Shown: positions 51,184 through 59,520 of the stretch, in pieces
Layout: every line of letters begins with the position of its first letter
How positions within the stretch are numbered: position 1 is the stretch's first letter
NCBI RefSeq assembly: GCF_026341125.1
Contig: NZ_JAPEOR010000002.1
Span: forward strand, 620,001 to 684,000
From: Streptomyces sp. NBC_01142
GTDB taxonomy: Bacteria; Actinomycetota; Actinomycetes; Streptomycetales; Streptomycetaceae
Length of the DNA stretch: 64,000 nucleotides
Direction: 5' to 3'
Made by a program: the position numbers and the translations under genes
Notes under the pieces: generated by a model
Database searches by the model: none
What the model was told of the DNA's origin: nothing
Seen by the model: only the letters and a program-made list of their open reading frames with translations

Positions 51184-52112
51184 CCACCCCGCCCGCACTG
51201 CTGATCGCCGGCCACGGCACCCGTGACGAAGCGGGGGCCGAGGCCTTCCGCGACTTCGTACGGGAGCTGGGGCGCCGCCACCCCGAACTCCCCGTCGCGG
51301 GTGGCTTCATCGAGCTGTCCCCGCCCCCTCTCGGCGAAGCCGTCACCGAGCTGGTGGAGCAGGGTGTGAAACGCTTCGCCGCCGTGCCGCTGATGCTGGT
51401 CTCCGCAGGGCACGCCAAGGGCGACATCCCGGCGGCGCTGACCCGCGAGAAGGAGCGGCACCCCGGGATCTCGTACACCTACGGCCGCCCCCTCGGCCCG
51501 CACCCGTCGCTGCTCAAGGTGCTGGAGCGGCGGCTCGACGAGGCGCTCGGCACCACGTCCCGTACGCCCGAGGACCGCGCCGATGTGACCGTGCTCCTGG
51601 TGGGCCGCGGCTCGACCGACCCGGACGCCAACGCCGAGGTGCTCAAGGCGGCCCGGCTGCTGTGGGAGGGGCGGGGTTACGCGGGTGTGGAGACGGCGTT
51701 CGTGTCGCTCGCGGCTCCCGACGTGCCCAGCGGGCTCGACCGGTGCGTGAAGCTGGGCGCCCGCCGGATCGTCGTCCTGCCGTACTTCCTGTTCACCGGC
51801 ATCCTGCCGGACCGCGTGCGCCGGCAGACGCAGGGATGGGCGGAGGCGCACCCCGAGGTGGACGTCCTCTCGGCCGATGTGATCGGCCCCACCGAGGAGT
51901 TGCTGGACCTGGTCATGGAACGGTACCGGGAGGCCGTCGCCGGCGACATCCGGATGAACTGCGACACCTGCGTGTACCGGATCGCGCTGCCCGGCTTCGA
52001 GGACAAGGTGGGGCTGCCTCAGCAGCCGCACTTCCACCCGGACGACGACGGGCACCACCACGGCCACGGGCACGGCCCTCACCACCACGGCAGCCATGCA
52101 CACGCACACTGA
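51180..52112 (+). CDS. cbiX: Sirohydrochlorin cobaltochelatase CbiX (long form) with His-rich tail
   Basis: 310 residues. ALLIAGHGTRDEAGAEAFRDFVREL starts the first CbiX domain (catalytic His in GHGTR), with PLMLVSAGHAKGDIPAAL the second His. VTVLLVGRGSTDPDANAEVLKAARLLWEGRGY and VLPYFLFTGILPDRVRRQTQ form the second domain. NCDTCVYRIALPGFEDKVG follows, and the end is a His-rich tail (HHHGHGHGPHHHGSHAHAH) likely to bind metal. It inserts cobalt into sirohydrochlorin, the early step of the anaerobic-type route. Starts inside the cobH stop and overlaps cobC by 17 nt. Confidence 0.93.
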   Translation: MTTPPALLIAGHGTRDEAGAEAFRDFVRELGRRHPELPVAGGFIELSPPPLGEAVTELVEQGVKRFAAVPLMLVSAGHAKGDIPAALTREKERHPGISYTYGRPLGPHPSLLKVLERRLDEALGTTSRTPEDRADVTVLLVGRGSTDPDANAEVLKAARLLWEGRGYAGVETAFVSLAAPDVPSGLDRCVKLGARRIVVLPYFLFTGILPDRVRRQTQGWAEAHPEVDVLSADVIGPTEELLDLVMERYREAVAGDIRMNCDTCVYRIALPGFEDKVGLPQQPHFHPDDDGHHHGHGHGPHHHGSHAHAH

Positions 52113-53157
52113 CCCACACGATCTGCGGCACCACGGTGATGCGGAGGTACGGGACGGGGCCGCGGGCCTGACCGATCTCGCGGTCAACGTCCGTACGGGC
52201 ACTCCCCCGCCCTGGCTGCGCGAGCGCATCGCCCGCTCGCTGGCCGCCCTCGCCGCCTACCCGGACGGGCGGGCGGCGCGGGCGGCAGTCGCTGAGCGGC
52301 ACGGGGTGCCGGTGGAGAGGGTGCTGCTGACGGCGGGGGCGGCGGAGGCGTTCGTCCTGCTCGCCCGCGCCCTGACGGTGCGTCACCCTCTGGTGGTGCA
52401 CCCGCAGTTCACGGAGCCGGAGGCGGCCCTGCGGGACGCGGGACACAAGGTGGCGCGATTGCTGCTGCGGGAGCCGGACGGTTTCCGGCTCGATCCCGCG
52501 GCGGTCCCCGGCGCCGCGGATCTGGTGGTGGTCGGCAATCCGACCAACCCCACGTCCGTACTGCATCCGGCCGCCGACATCGCCGCACTGGCCCGTCCCG
52601 GGCGGCTGCTGGTGGTGGACGAGGCCTTCATGGACGCGGTGCCCGGCGAGCCGGAGGCGCTGGCGGGGCGGACCGACGTTCCGGGCCTGGTGGTACTGCG
52701 GAGCCTCACCAAGACCTGGGGTCTTGCGGGGCTGCGGATCGGCTATGTGCTCGCGGAGCCGGAGACGATCGCGGCGCTGGAGCGGGCCCAGGCACTGTGG
52801 CCGGTCTCGACGCCCGCGCTGGCCGCCGCCGAGGCGTGCATGGAGCCTGCCGCGCTCAAGGAGGCCGCGCAGGCCGCGCACCGGATCGCGGCGGACCGGG
52901 CCCATCTGCTGGCGGGGCTGGCGGAGTTCGAGGAGGTACGGGTGGTGGAGGCGGCCGAGGCCCCCTTCGTACTCGTCCACGTCCGGCGCGGCGCCGAGGT
53001 GCGCGAACGCCTGCGGGGTCTGGGCTTCGCGGCCCGGCGCGGCGATACGTTCCCGGGGCTCGGGCCGGGCTGGCTGCGTCTTGCCGTACGCGACCGGGCG
53101 ACGACCAATCGTTTTCTGCAGGCGCTCGACCAGGCGCTGACCATGGTCGGCGACTGA
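52096..53157 (+). CDS. cobC: CobC-type PLP aminotransferase / threonine-phosphate decarboxylase-like
   Basis: 353 residues of fold-type I PLP enzyme (Rv2231c/CobC group). LAVNVRTGTPPPWLRERIARSLAALAAYPD is the usual start; DLVVVGNPTNPTSVLHPA and LLVVDEAFMDAVPGE flank the cofactor; and LVVLRSLTKTWGLAGLRIGYVLAEPE holds the Schiff-base Lys. Likely roles are L-threonine-phosphate decarboxylation to the aminopropanol phosphate arm used by CobD, or a related step. The N-terminal residues share DNA with the His tail of CbiX, so MHTHTDPH is also His-rich. Last gene of the cluster. Confidence 0.87.
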   Translation: MHTHTDPHDLRHHGDAEVRDGAAGLTDLAVNVRTGTPPPWLRERIARSLAALAAYPDGRAARAAVAERHGVPVERVLLTAGAAEAFVLLARALTVRHPLVVHPQFTEPEAALRDAGHKVARLLLREPDGFRLDPAAVPGAADLVVVGNPTNPTSVLHPAADIAALARPGRLLVVDEAFMDAVPGEPEALAGRTDVPGLVVLRSLTKTWGLAGLRIGYVLAEPETIAALERAQALWPVSTPALAAAEACMEPAALKEAAQAAHRIAADRAHLLAGLAEFEEVRVVEAAEAPFVLVHVRRGAEVRERLRGLGFAARRGDTFPGLGPGWLRLAVRDRATTNRFLQALDQALTMVGD

Positions 53158-53159
53158 CA

Positions 53160-53192
53160 CCCGGGCCCCTCCGGGCAGAAGTGGGGCCCGGG
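53160..53192. terminator. Hairpin terminator between convergent cobC and surface-protein gene
   Basis: A 10-bp perfect stem (CCCGGGCCCC at 53160-53169, complement at 53183-53192) with a 13-nt loop lies between two convergent genes and probably serves both. Confidence 0.65.
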
Positions 53193-53201
53193 CGCTGCAC
53201 G

Positions 53202-54155
53202 TCAGCTCCGGGCACGGGCGCGGGCCAGCACCATCGCGGCGCCGCCGAAGGCCAGCAGGACGACCGCGCCGCCGGCGATGTAGCGCGTCGTGGAGCTGCC
53301 GCCGGTCTTGGCGAGGTTCTCCTTGGCGGGCTCGGAGCCGGACTGCGCCTCGACACCGGGGCCGGCGGGGCTCTCCGCGGCGGGCGTCTCCTGCTCGACG
53401 GGGGCCTTGGGCGTCTCGGGAGATTCGCACGTCGCCTCGGCCAGGGTCACGGTACCGGCCACCTCGGCCACATTGAGCTCGAGCGGGTTCACCGAGACCT
53501 TGAGCTCGAGTGCGGTGGCGGCGGCCGTACGGGACGTGGTGCGCGTCTTCGACAGGTCGAGCGTCACCTCACCGACTCCCGGCGCCTCGACCCTGGTGGT
53601 GCCACCTGTGGTGAGCGTGACCTTCTTGCCGAGGACCCGCACCCGCCCGAGCAGATTCGACTCGGCCACCGGCTGCTTGCCCGCCTCGCAGACGGCCTTC
53701 GAGGTGACCTTCTCGACCTCGATCAGCGAGAGCAGTGGCAGTCCCGGCACATGCACCCTGGCGCGGGCGAGCCGGGCGAAGCCCTCGGCCCTGTGCCGGT
53801 CGGCGGTGGCCTTGGCGGTGGCCACGTCCGCCCGCAGCACCTGGAAGGGCCTGCCCCGGTCGACCCCGTCCAACTGCACTGCCAGCACGGTCTTCTCGGC
53901 GCTCGCGGGGGCCTGCACCTCGTTGAGCGTGGCTTTGAGGGGGACGTCGACGGTCTTGTCGACCAGGGACACATCGAGACCGGTACGCAGGACCGCCGCA
54001 CTCGCCCGCCCGTCGCCACCGCCCCCGGTGGCGTGCGCCGGGGCGGCGAGGGCAACGACGGCCAGGGGGCATGCGAACAGCGCGGCGGCGGTCGTCGCGG
54101 CGGCGCAGCGATGTGCGCGGGTGCGTGCGGGCATGCGGAAGGTGTTGCTGTTCAA
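53202..54155 (-). CDS. Secreted, sortase-anchored surface protein (SCO1860-like)
   Basis: 317 residues from TTG 54155; ATG 54134 is an alternative 7 residues later. The signal peptide RAHRCAAATTAAALFACPLAVVALAAPAHA is followed by a beta-rich domain (SLVDKTVDVPLKATLNEVQAP, KVTLTTGGTTRVEAPGVGEV), a Pro/Glu linker, then NLAKTGGSS, a helix (TRYIAGGAVVLLAFGGAAMVLA) and RARARS. LAxTG plus helix plus basic tail is a class E sortase signal, so it should be linked to the cell wall. The position between cobalamin and ectoine genes matches my memory of SCO1860. Function unknown. Confidence 0.87.
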   Translation of the reverse strand: MNSNTFRMPARTRAHRCAAATTAAALFACPLAVVALAAPAHATGGGGDGRASAAVLRTGLDVSLVDKTVDVPLKATLNEVQAPASAEKTVLAVQLDGVDRGRPFQVLRADVATAKATADRHRAEGFARLARARVHVPGLPLLSLIEVEKVTSKAVCEAGKQPVAESNLLGRVRVLGKKVTLTTGGTTRVEAPGVGEVTLDLSKTRTTSRTAAATALELKVSVNPLELNVAEVAGTVTLAEATCESPETPKAPVEQETPAAESPAGPGVEAQSGSEPAKENLAKTGGSSTTRYIAGGAVVLLAFGGAAMVLARARARS

Positions 54156-54476
54156 GGTGGTGGAACCCCCACGGGAGACACGGCGTCGCCGGCCGCCCCA
54201 CGGGGACTCGTGGGCGGCGGCGACGGGAACACCGGAATCTTTACGCACTGAGAGTGAACCCACAGACACCTGACGTGAGTTCACTCCAACGTGGGGTTTC
54301 CGCGCTCATTTTCGATTCTTGAGGTACGGACGTTCCCCTGAACCGCCCCTGTCGCGGCGTACGGGCAGCGCGCCGGCCCACCTCGCGGGCTCGCGCGTGA
54401 AGTGCTTCAACGAGCGGCAGAACCCTCGCGTCACGCCGGGTCAACAGCTCAACACGCCTGTAGGTCAACACATCCA

Positions 54477-54528
54477 GTCAACACGTCAGGTCAACACGTC
54501 AGGTCAGCGGGTCCGGTCAGCGGGTCCG
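54477..54528. repeat. Four 13-bp tandem units upstream of the surface-protein gene
   Basis: Two exact copies of GTCAACACGTCAG (54477-54502) run directly into two exact copies of GTCAGCGGGTCCG (54503-54528). Related GTCAAC segments occur just before them. They lie in the gene-free stretch 54156-54591 between the divergent-side start of the surface-protein gene and the end of the amidohydrolase gene. No other gene is visible there. Confidence 0.85.
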
Positions 54529-54591
54529 GAGGTCAGCAGGCCGACACAGCAGCGCGGCGCCGGGCCGGGCCGGCCGGCCGCGCCGCGCCGG

Positions 54592-55677
54592 TCAGCCGAG
54601 CACGCGGCCGTTCAGGATTACCCGCCGAGGCGCCGCCAGCGCCCTGACATCCGCCCGTGGATCGTCGTCGTAGACCACCAGATCCGCCGGTGCACCCTCC
54701 TCGAGCGCCGGACGCCCCAGCCACTCCCTCGCCCCCCAGGTCGTCGCCGACAGGGCCTGGACCGGCGGGATACCGGCCTTGACCAGCTCCGCCACCTCGG
54801 CCGCCACCAGTCCGTGGGCCAGCGAGCCGCCCGCGTCCGTGCCGACGAAGACCTTGATGCCGGCGTCGTACGCCGCACGCACGGTGTCGTAACGGCGCTC
54901 GTACAGCCGGCGCATATGGGCCGACCAGTCGGGGAACCTGGCCTCGCCGCCCGCCGCGAGGTCGGGGAACGTGGCGATGTTGACCAGCGTCGGGACGATA
55001 GCGACACCTCGCTCCGCGAAGAGCGGGATCGTGTCCTCGGTGAGCCCGGTGGCGTGCTCGATGCAGTCGATGCCCGCCTCGACCAGGTCACGCAGCGCGG
55101 CCTCGGCGAAGCAGTGCGCGGTCACCCGCGCGCCCAGCCGGTGCGCCTCGGCGATCGCCGCCTCCACTGCGCCGCGCGGCCAGCAGGCGGTCAGATCCCC
55201 CGCGTCACGGTCGATCCAGTCTCCGACGAGCTTGACCCAGCCGTCGCCGCGCCGCGCCTCCTGCGCGACGTAGGCGACCAGGTCCTCCGGCTCGATCTCG
55301 TGCGCGAAGTTACGGATGTAACGCCGGGTACGCGCGATATGACGGCCCGCCCTGATGATCTTCGGCAGATCCGCGCGGTCGTCTGTCCAGCGGGTATCGG
55401 CCGGCGATCCGGCGTCCCGGATGAGCAGTGTGCCCGCGTCCCGGTCGGTGAGCGCCTGCTTCTCGCTGGTCGCCTCGTCGACCGCGCCATGGTGGTCGAG
55501 CCCGACATGGCAGTGCGCGTCGACCAGGCCGGGCAGCGCCCAGCCGGTGACGCCGACCGCTTCGGCGCGCGGCCGGTCGTAGGTGATCCTGCCGTCCACC
55601 ACCCACAGCTCGTCCCTCGCTTCCTCGGGACCGAGGAGCACCCGCCCCCTGATGTGCAGCACCGTGTGATCGCTCAT
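54592..55677 (-). CDS. Metal-dependent amidohydrolase (imidazolonepropionase-like)
   Basis: 361 residues from ATG 55677. GWALPGLVDAHCHVGLDHHG provides the HxH metal motif, GWVKLVGDWIDRD the candidate bridging Lys, GARVTAHCFAEAALRDLVEAGIDCIEHATGL two further His, and VFVGTDAGGSLAHGL the Asp. All expected ligands of a binuclear amidohydrolase are present, and ADLVVYDDDPRADVRALAAPRRVILNGRVL closes the urease-like composite domain. The substrate (cyclic amide, dipeptide or similar) is unknown. Divergent from the aminotransferase gene 80 nt away. Confidence 0.9.
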   Translation of the reverse strand: MSDHTVLHIRGRVLLGPEEARDELWVVDGRITYDRPRAEAVGVTGWALPGLVDAHCHVGLDHHGAVDEATSEKQALTDRDAGTLLIRDAGSPADTRWTDDRADLPKIIRAGRHIARTRRYIRNFAHEIEPEDLVAYVAQEARRGDGWVKLVGDWIDRDAGDLTACWPRGAVEAAIAEAHRLGARVTAHCFAEAALRDLVEAGIDCIEHATGLTEDTIPLFAERGVAIVPTLVNIATFPDLAAGGEARFPDWSAHMRRLYERRYDTVRAAYDAGIKVFVGTDAGGSLAHGLVAAEVAELVKAGIPPVQALSATTWGAREWLGRPALEEGAPADLVVYDDDPRADVRALAAPRRVILNGRVLG

Positions 55678-55757
55678 GTCCAGCACTGTACGAGGCCCTG
55701 GGTACCCTCGGCCGGGCAGGCCGGACACCGGCAGAGACACGAAGAGAGAGCATCACT

Positions 55758-56888
55758 GTGACGCACCCCCTCCTCGACCTGGCCCCGCTGACCGCCGCGC
55801 ACTTCGCGGCCGTCGAGCGCCGCGTGGCCGCGCTTCTCGACACCGAGCAGGACGTGGTGATCATGCAGGGCGAGGCGCTGCTTCCCCTTGAGGGCTGCAT
55901 CCGCGGCGGCGCCCGGCCCGGCTCGACCGCACTGAACGTGATCACCGGCCCGTACGGGCAGACCTTCGGCAACTGGCTGCGCGACTGCGGGGCGAACGTC
56001 GTCGACCTCGAGGTCCCCTTCCACACCGCGGTGAGGGCGGCCCAGGTGGAACAGGCGCTGGCCGCGCACCCGGAGATCGACTTCGTCTCCCTGGTGCACG
56101 CCGAGGCGGCGACCGGGAACACCAATCCGGTCGCGGAGATCGGCAAGGTGGTCCGGGCGCACGGCGCGCTGTTCATGCTGGACGCGGTGGCGTCGGTGGG
56201 CGCCGAGCCGTTGCTGCCGGACGTCTGGGGCGTGGACCTGTGCGTCATCGGCGCGCAGAAGGCGATGGGCGGCCCGGCCGGGGTGTCCGCGGTGTCGGTC
56301 AGCGAGCGCGCCTGGGAGCGGTTCGCCGCCAACCCGGCCGCGCCCCGGCGTTCGTACCTCTCCCTCCTCGACTGGAAGGAGCGCTGGATCGACGGCGACC
56401 GCAAGGCGCTGCTGCACGCCCCCGCCCAGTTGGAGATGCTGGCCCTGGAGGCGTGCATGGAGCGCATCGAGGCGGAGGGTCTCGACACGTTGATGTCCCG
56501 CCACGCCTCGGCCGCGGCGGCCACGCGGGCGGGCGCGTCGGCGCTCGGCGGCGGCCTTGAGCCGTACGTCGACGAGGCGCGGGACGCGGCCCCGGTGGCC
56601 ACAACGCTGCGTACCCCGGCCGGAGTCGACGCCTCCGAGCTGGTCGCGAAGGCGCTCGAGGCCGATCCGTCGCTGCCGCTGATCGCGGGCGGCGGGGCAC
56701 TGGCCAAGGAGATGATCCGGGTCAATCACTACGGCGTGGACGCCACGCGGGGCACGGTCCAGTCCTCGCTCGCCGCGCTGGGCGCGGCACTCGCCGAGAC
56801 GGGCGCGGCAGGGGCAGCGAGCGCGGCGGGCGCCTCGGTGGTGGATCTGGAGGCGGCCCGGCGGGCGGTCACCGAGGCCTGGCGCTGA
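55758..56888 (+). CDS. Class V aminotransferase family protein
   Basis: 376 residues. VIMQGEALLPLEGCIRGGARPGSTALNVITGPYGQTFGNWLRDCGANVVDLEV is the alanine-glyoxylate/serine-type opening. FVSLVHAEAATGNTNPVAEIGKV, FMLDAVASVGAEPLLPDVWGVDLCVIGAQKAMGGPAG (Asp and Schiff-base Lys) and MIRVNHYGVDATRG complete the PLP fold. It may transaminate glyoxylate, pyruvate or a related keto acid. GTG start. It lies just upstream of the ectoine operon, but no sequence feature ties it to that pathway. A hairpin follows it. Confidence 0.87.
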   Translation: MTHPLLDLAPLTAAHFAAVERRVAALLDTEQDVVIMQGEALLPLEGCIRGGARPGSTALNVITGPYGQTFGNWLRDCGANVVDLEVPFHTAVRAAQVEQALAAHPEIDFVSLVHAEAATGNTNPVAEIGKVVRAHGALFMLDAVASVGAEPLLPDVWGVDLCVIGAQKAMGGPAGVSAVSVSERAWERFAANPAAPRRSYLSLLDWKERWIDGDRKALLHAPAQLEMLALEACMERIEAEGLDTLMSRHASAAAATRAGASALGGGLEPYVDEARDAAPVATTLRTPAGVDASELVAKALEADPSLPLIAGGGALAKEMIRVNHYGVDATRGTVQSSLAALGAALAETGAAGAASAAGASVVDLEAARRAVTEAWR

Positions 56889-56940
56889 CAGCACCGCATC
56901 AAGCAGAATTCCCCCGGAACATAAATCGACGTTAAATCAA

Positions 56941-56983
56941 AGAATGCGGGAAGCTGCTTTTTATGGGCAGCTTCCCATATTCT
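56941..56983 (+). terminator. Extended hairpin between the aminotransferase gene and ectA
   Basis: GGGAAGCTGC (56948-56957) pairs with GCAGCTTCCC (56967-56976); after a 2x2 internal loop AGAAT pairs with ATTCT. It most likely ends the aminotransferase transcript. The rest of 56889-57241 is unusually AT-rich for this genome and should hold the osmotically regulated ect promoter; no gene is visible. Confidence 0.65.
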
Positions 56984-57241
56984 TCTGCCCCCGTTCCCCG
57001 ATCCTAAACACCAAGATTCCAACAAGATGGATCGACGTAATTCGGGCAGATCTCGAGGTGGTTACGGACCTGTGACCTACTCCACAGAGCTTCCGATATG
57101 CCCTTTAAATCCGGCACAAACCCACCCAAACAGCGCGCGAATCGGCCTGGCGCCCGCGCCCGCGCGATAACACAACGAGTCGCGTCACCCAACCCCTTCC
57201 CTCGATGCATTTTTTGAATTTGCTCGGTAAATTTCCTCGGC

Positions 57242-57775
57242 ATGACCGCCGCACAGAAAGACCTTGTACGAGCCGCCCCCAGCGAATTCCTGGAGATAGA
57301 CACCCCACGAGTGGAGGACGGAGCCGCGATCTGGCGCATCGCCCGCGACTCCAAGGTCCTGGACCTGAACTCCTCGTACAGCTATCTGCTGTGGTGTCGC
57401 GACTTCGCCGCCACCTCCGTGGTGGCGCGCGGTGCCGAGGGAGAGCCGATCGCCTTCGTCACCGGCTACATCCGTCCTGAGCGTCCGGAGGCACTGGTCG
57501 TCTGGCAGGTCGCCGTCGACCAGGAGCACCGCGGCCGGGGCCTGGCCGGCGTCCTGCTGGACGCCCTGACCGCCAAGGTCGCCGGCAGCCGTGGGGTCCG
57601 CGAGATCGAGACGACCATCACCCCGGACAACACCGCATCCGATCGCCTCTTCACCTCGTACGCGCAGCGCCACGGAGCACAGCTGGAGCGCGAAGTCCTC
57701 TTCGACGCAGGGCTGTTCCCCGAGGAAGCGCACCAGCCGGAAGTGCTGTACCGCATCAGCCCCCTCTCCGTCTGA
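57242..57775 (+). CDS. ectA: L-2,4-diaminobutyric acid acetyltransferase EctA
   Basis: 177 residues, GNAT fold. IDTPRVEDGAAIWRIARDSKVLDLNSSYSYLLWCRDFAATSVVA is the EctA-specific front. VVWQVAVDQEHRGRGLAGVLLDAL is the acetyl-CoA loop, and IETTITPDNTASDRLFTSYAQRHGA the family tail. It acetylates L-2,4-diaminobutyrate at N-gamma, the second step of ectoine synthesis. The ATG lacks an obvious ribosome site. Followed 25 nt later by ectB. Confidence 0.97.
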   Translation: MTAAQKDLVRAAPSEFLEIDTPRVEDGAAIWRIARDSKVLDLNSSYSYLLWCRDFAATSVVARGAEGEPIAFVTGYIRPERPEALVVWQVAVDQEHRGRGLAGVLLDALTAKVAGSRGVREIETTITPDNTASDRLFTSYAQRHGAQLEREVLFDAGLFPEEAHQPEVLYRISPLSV

Positions 57776-57800
57776 CCCCCCACACCCCCTGGAGACTGCT

Positions 57801-59069
57801 ATGACCATCACCCCGCCCGCCCTGAGTGTCTTCGAGACCCTGGAGTCGGAGGTCCGCAGCTACTGCCGCAACTGGCCGGCCGTCTTCGACCGCGCCCAGG
57901 GCAGCTACCTCCACGACGAGGACGGACACACCTACCTCGACTTCTTCGTCGGCGCCGCGTCGCTCAACTACGGGCACAACAACCCGGTGCTGAAACGCGC
58001 ACTGATCGACTACATCGAACGTGACGGCATCACCCAGGGCATGGACATGGCCACCACGGCCAAGCGTGCCTTCCTGGAGTCGTTCGAGAATGTGATCCTG
58101 CGGCCGCGCGACCTGCCGTACAAGGTCATGTTCCCCGGCCCGACCGGCGCCAACGCGATCGAGTCGGCGCTCAAGCTCGCCCGCAAGGTGAAGGGGCGCG
58201 AGTCCATCGTCTCGTTCACCAACGGCTTCCACGGCATGTCGCTCGGCGCGCTCGCCGTCACCGGCAACGCCTTCAAGCGGGCCGGCTCCGGCGTCCCGCT
58301 GGCGCACGCCACCTCGATGCCGTTCGACAACTACTTCGACGGCCAGGTACCCGACTTCCTGATGTTCGAGCGGATGCTCGAGGACCAGGGCTCCGGGCTG
58401 GACAAGCCCGCCGCCGTCATCGTCGAGACGGTGCAGGGCGAGGGCGGCATCAATGTTGCCCGCGCCGAGTGGCTGCGTGCGCTCCAGGACCTGTGCCACC
58501 GCCACGACATGCTGCTGATCGTCGACGACATCCAGATGGGCTGCGGGCGCACCGGCGGCTTCTTCTCCTTCGAGGAGGCCGGGATCACCCCGGACATCGT
58601 CCTGCTGTCGAAGTCCATCAGCGGCTACGGACTGCCCATGGCGCTCTGCCTGTTCAAGCCGGAGCTGGACATCTGGCAGCCGGGCGAGCACAACGGCACC
58701 TTCCGGGGCAACAACCCGGCCTTCGTCACCGCCACCGCCGCGCTCAACACCTACTGGGCCGACGGCCAGATGGAGAAGCAGACGCTTGCGCGCGGCGAGC
58801 AGATCGAGCGGGCGATGCTGGCCATCGTCGACGAGCTGGACGGGGCCGGCGTGAGCTTCCGGGGCCGCGGCCTGGTGTGGGGCATGGAGTTCGAGGACAA
58901 GGCGCGCGCCACGGCGATCTGCCACCGCGCCTTCGAACTGGGGCTGCTGCTGGAGACCTCCGGCCCGGAGAGCGAGGTGGTGAAGCTGCTTCCGGCGCTC
59001 ACCGTCACCCCCGAGGAGCTGGACGAGGGCCTGCGCATTCTGGCCCGGTCCGTCCGCGAGACCGCCTGA
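57801..59069 (+). CDS. ectB: Diaminobutyrate-2-oxoglutarate transaminase EctB
   Basis: 422 residues from ATG 57801 with CTGGAGACTGCT before it. Class III aminotransferase: [120 protein letters not shown] with the PLP Lys (LSKS), and [17 protein letters not shown]. It converts aspartate semialdehyde to L-2,4-diaminobutyrate with glutamate as donor, the first committed step. Confidence 0.98.
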   Translation: MTITPPALSVFETLESEVRSYCRNWPAVFDRAQGSYLHDEDGHTYLDFFVGAASLNYGHNNPVLKRALIDYIERDGITQGMDMATTAKRAFLESFENVILRPRDLPYKVMFPGPTGANAIESALKLARKVKGRESIVSFTNGFHGMSLGALAVTGNAFKRAGSGVPLAHATSMPFDNYFDGQVPDFLMFERMLEDQGSGLDKPAAVIVETVQGEGGINVARAEWLRALQDLCHRHDMLLIVDDIQMGCGRTGGFFSFEEAGITPDIVLLSKSISGYGLPMALCLFKPELDIWQPGEHNGTFRGNNPAFVTATAALNTYWADGQMEKQTLARGEQIERAMLAIVDELDGAGVSFRGRGLVWGMEFEDKARATAICHRAFELGLLLETSGPESEVVKLLPALTVTPEELDEGLRILARSVRETA

Positions 59070-59119
59070 CGACCCGCACGCAACACACAGAACACGCAAC
59101 ACAGAAGGGCCCATCCACC

Positions 59120-59518
59120 GTGATCGTCCGATCGTTCAGTGACATCGAGAACACCGAGCGCCATGTGAAGGCCTCGTCCGGCACCTGGGAGAGCAAGCGC
59201 ATCGTGCTCGCCAAGGAGAAGGTCGGCTTCTCGCTCCACGAGACCGTGCTCTACGCGGGTACGGAGACGTCGATGTGGTACGCGAACCACATCGAGGCCG
59301 TGCTCTGTGTGGAGGGTGAGGCCGAGCTCACCAACGACGAGACCGGCGAGACGCACTGGATCGAGCCCGGCACGATGTATCTGCTGGACGGCCATGAGCG
59401 CCACACCATGCGCCCCAAGACCGACTTCCGCTGTGTCTGCGTCTTCAACCCGCCCGTGACCGGACGGGAGGACCACGATGAGAACGGCGTCTACCCGCTG
59501 TTGACCGAGGAGGGCTGA
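59120..59518 (+). CDS. ectC: L-ectoine synthase EctC
   Basis: 132 residues from GTG 59120, cupin fold. [65 protein letters not shown] and [18 protein letters not shown] are the EctC blocks, including the Glu, Tyr and His metal ligands expected near positions 57, 85 and 93. It closes the ring of N-gamma-acetyl-diaminobutyrate to ectoine. Two bases separate it from ectD. Confidence 0.97.
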   Translation: MIVRSFSDIENTERHVKASSGTWESKRIVLAKEKVGFSLHETVLYAGTETSMWYANHIEAVLCVEGEAELTNDETGETHWIEPGTMYLLDGHERHTMRPKTDFRCVCVFNPPVTGREDHDENGVYPLLTEEG

Positions 59519-59520
59519 CC

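Noticed and set aside
54477..54528. CRISPR-like array
   Set aside because: The 13-bp units are contiguous, without spacers, and no cas genes are present.
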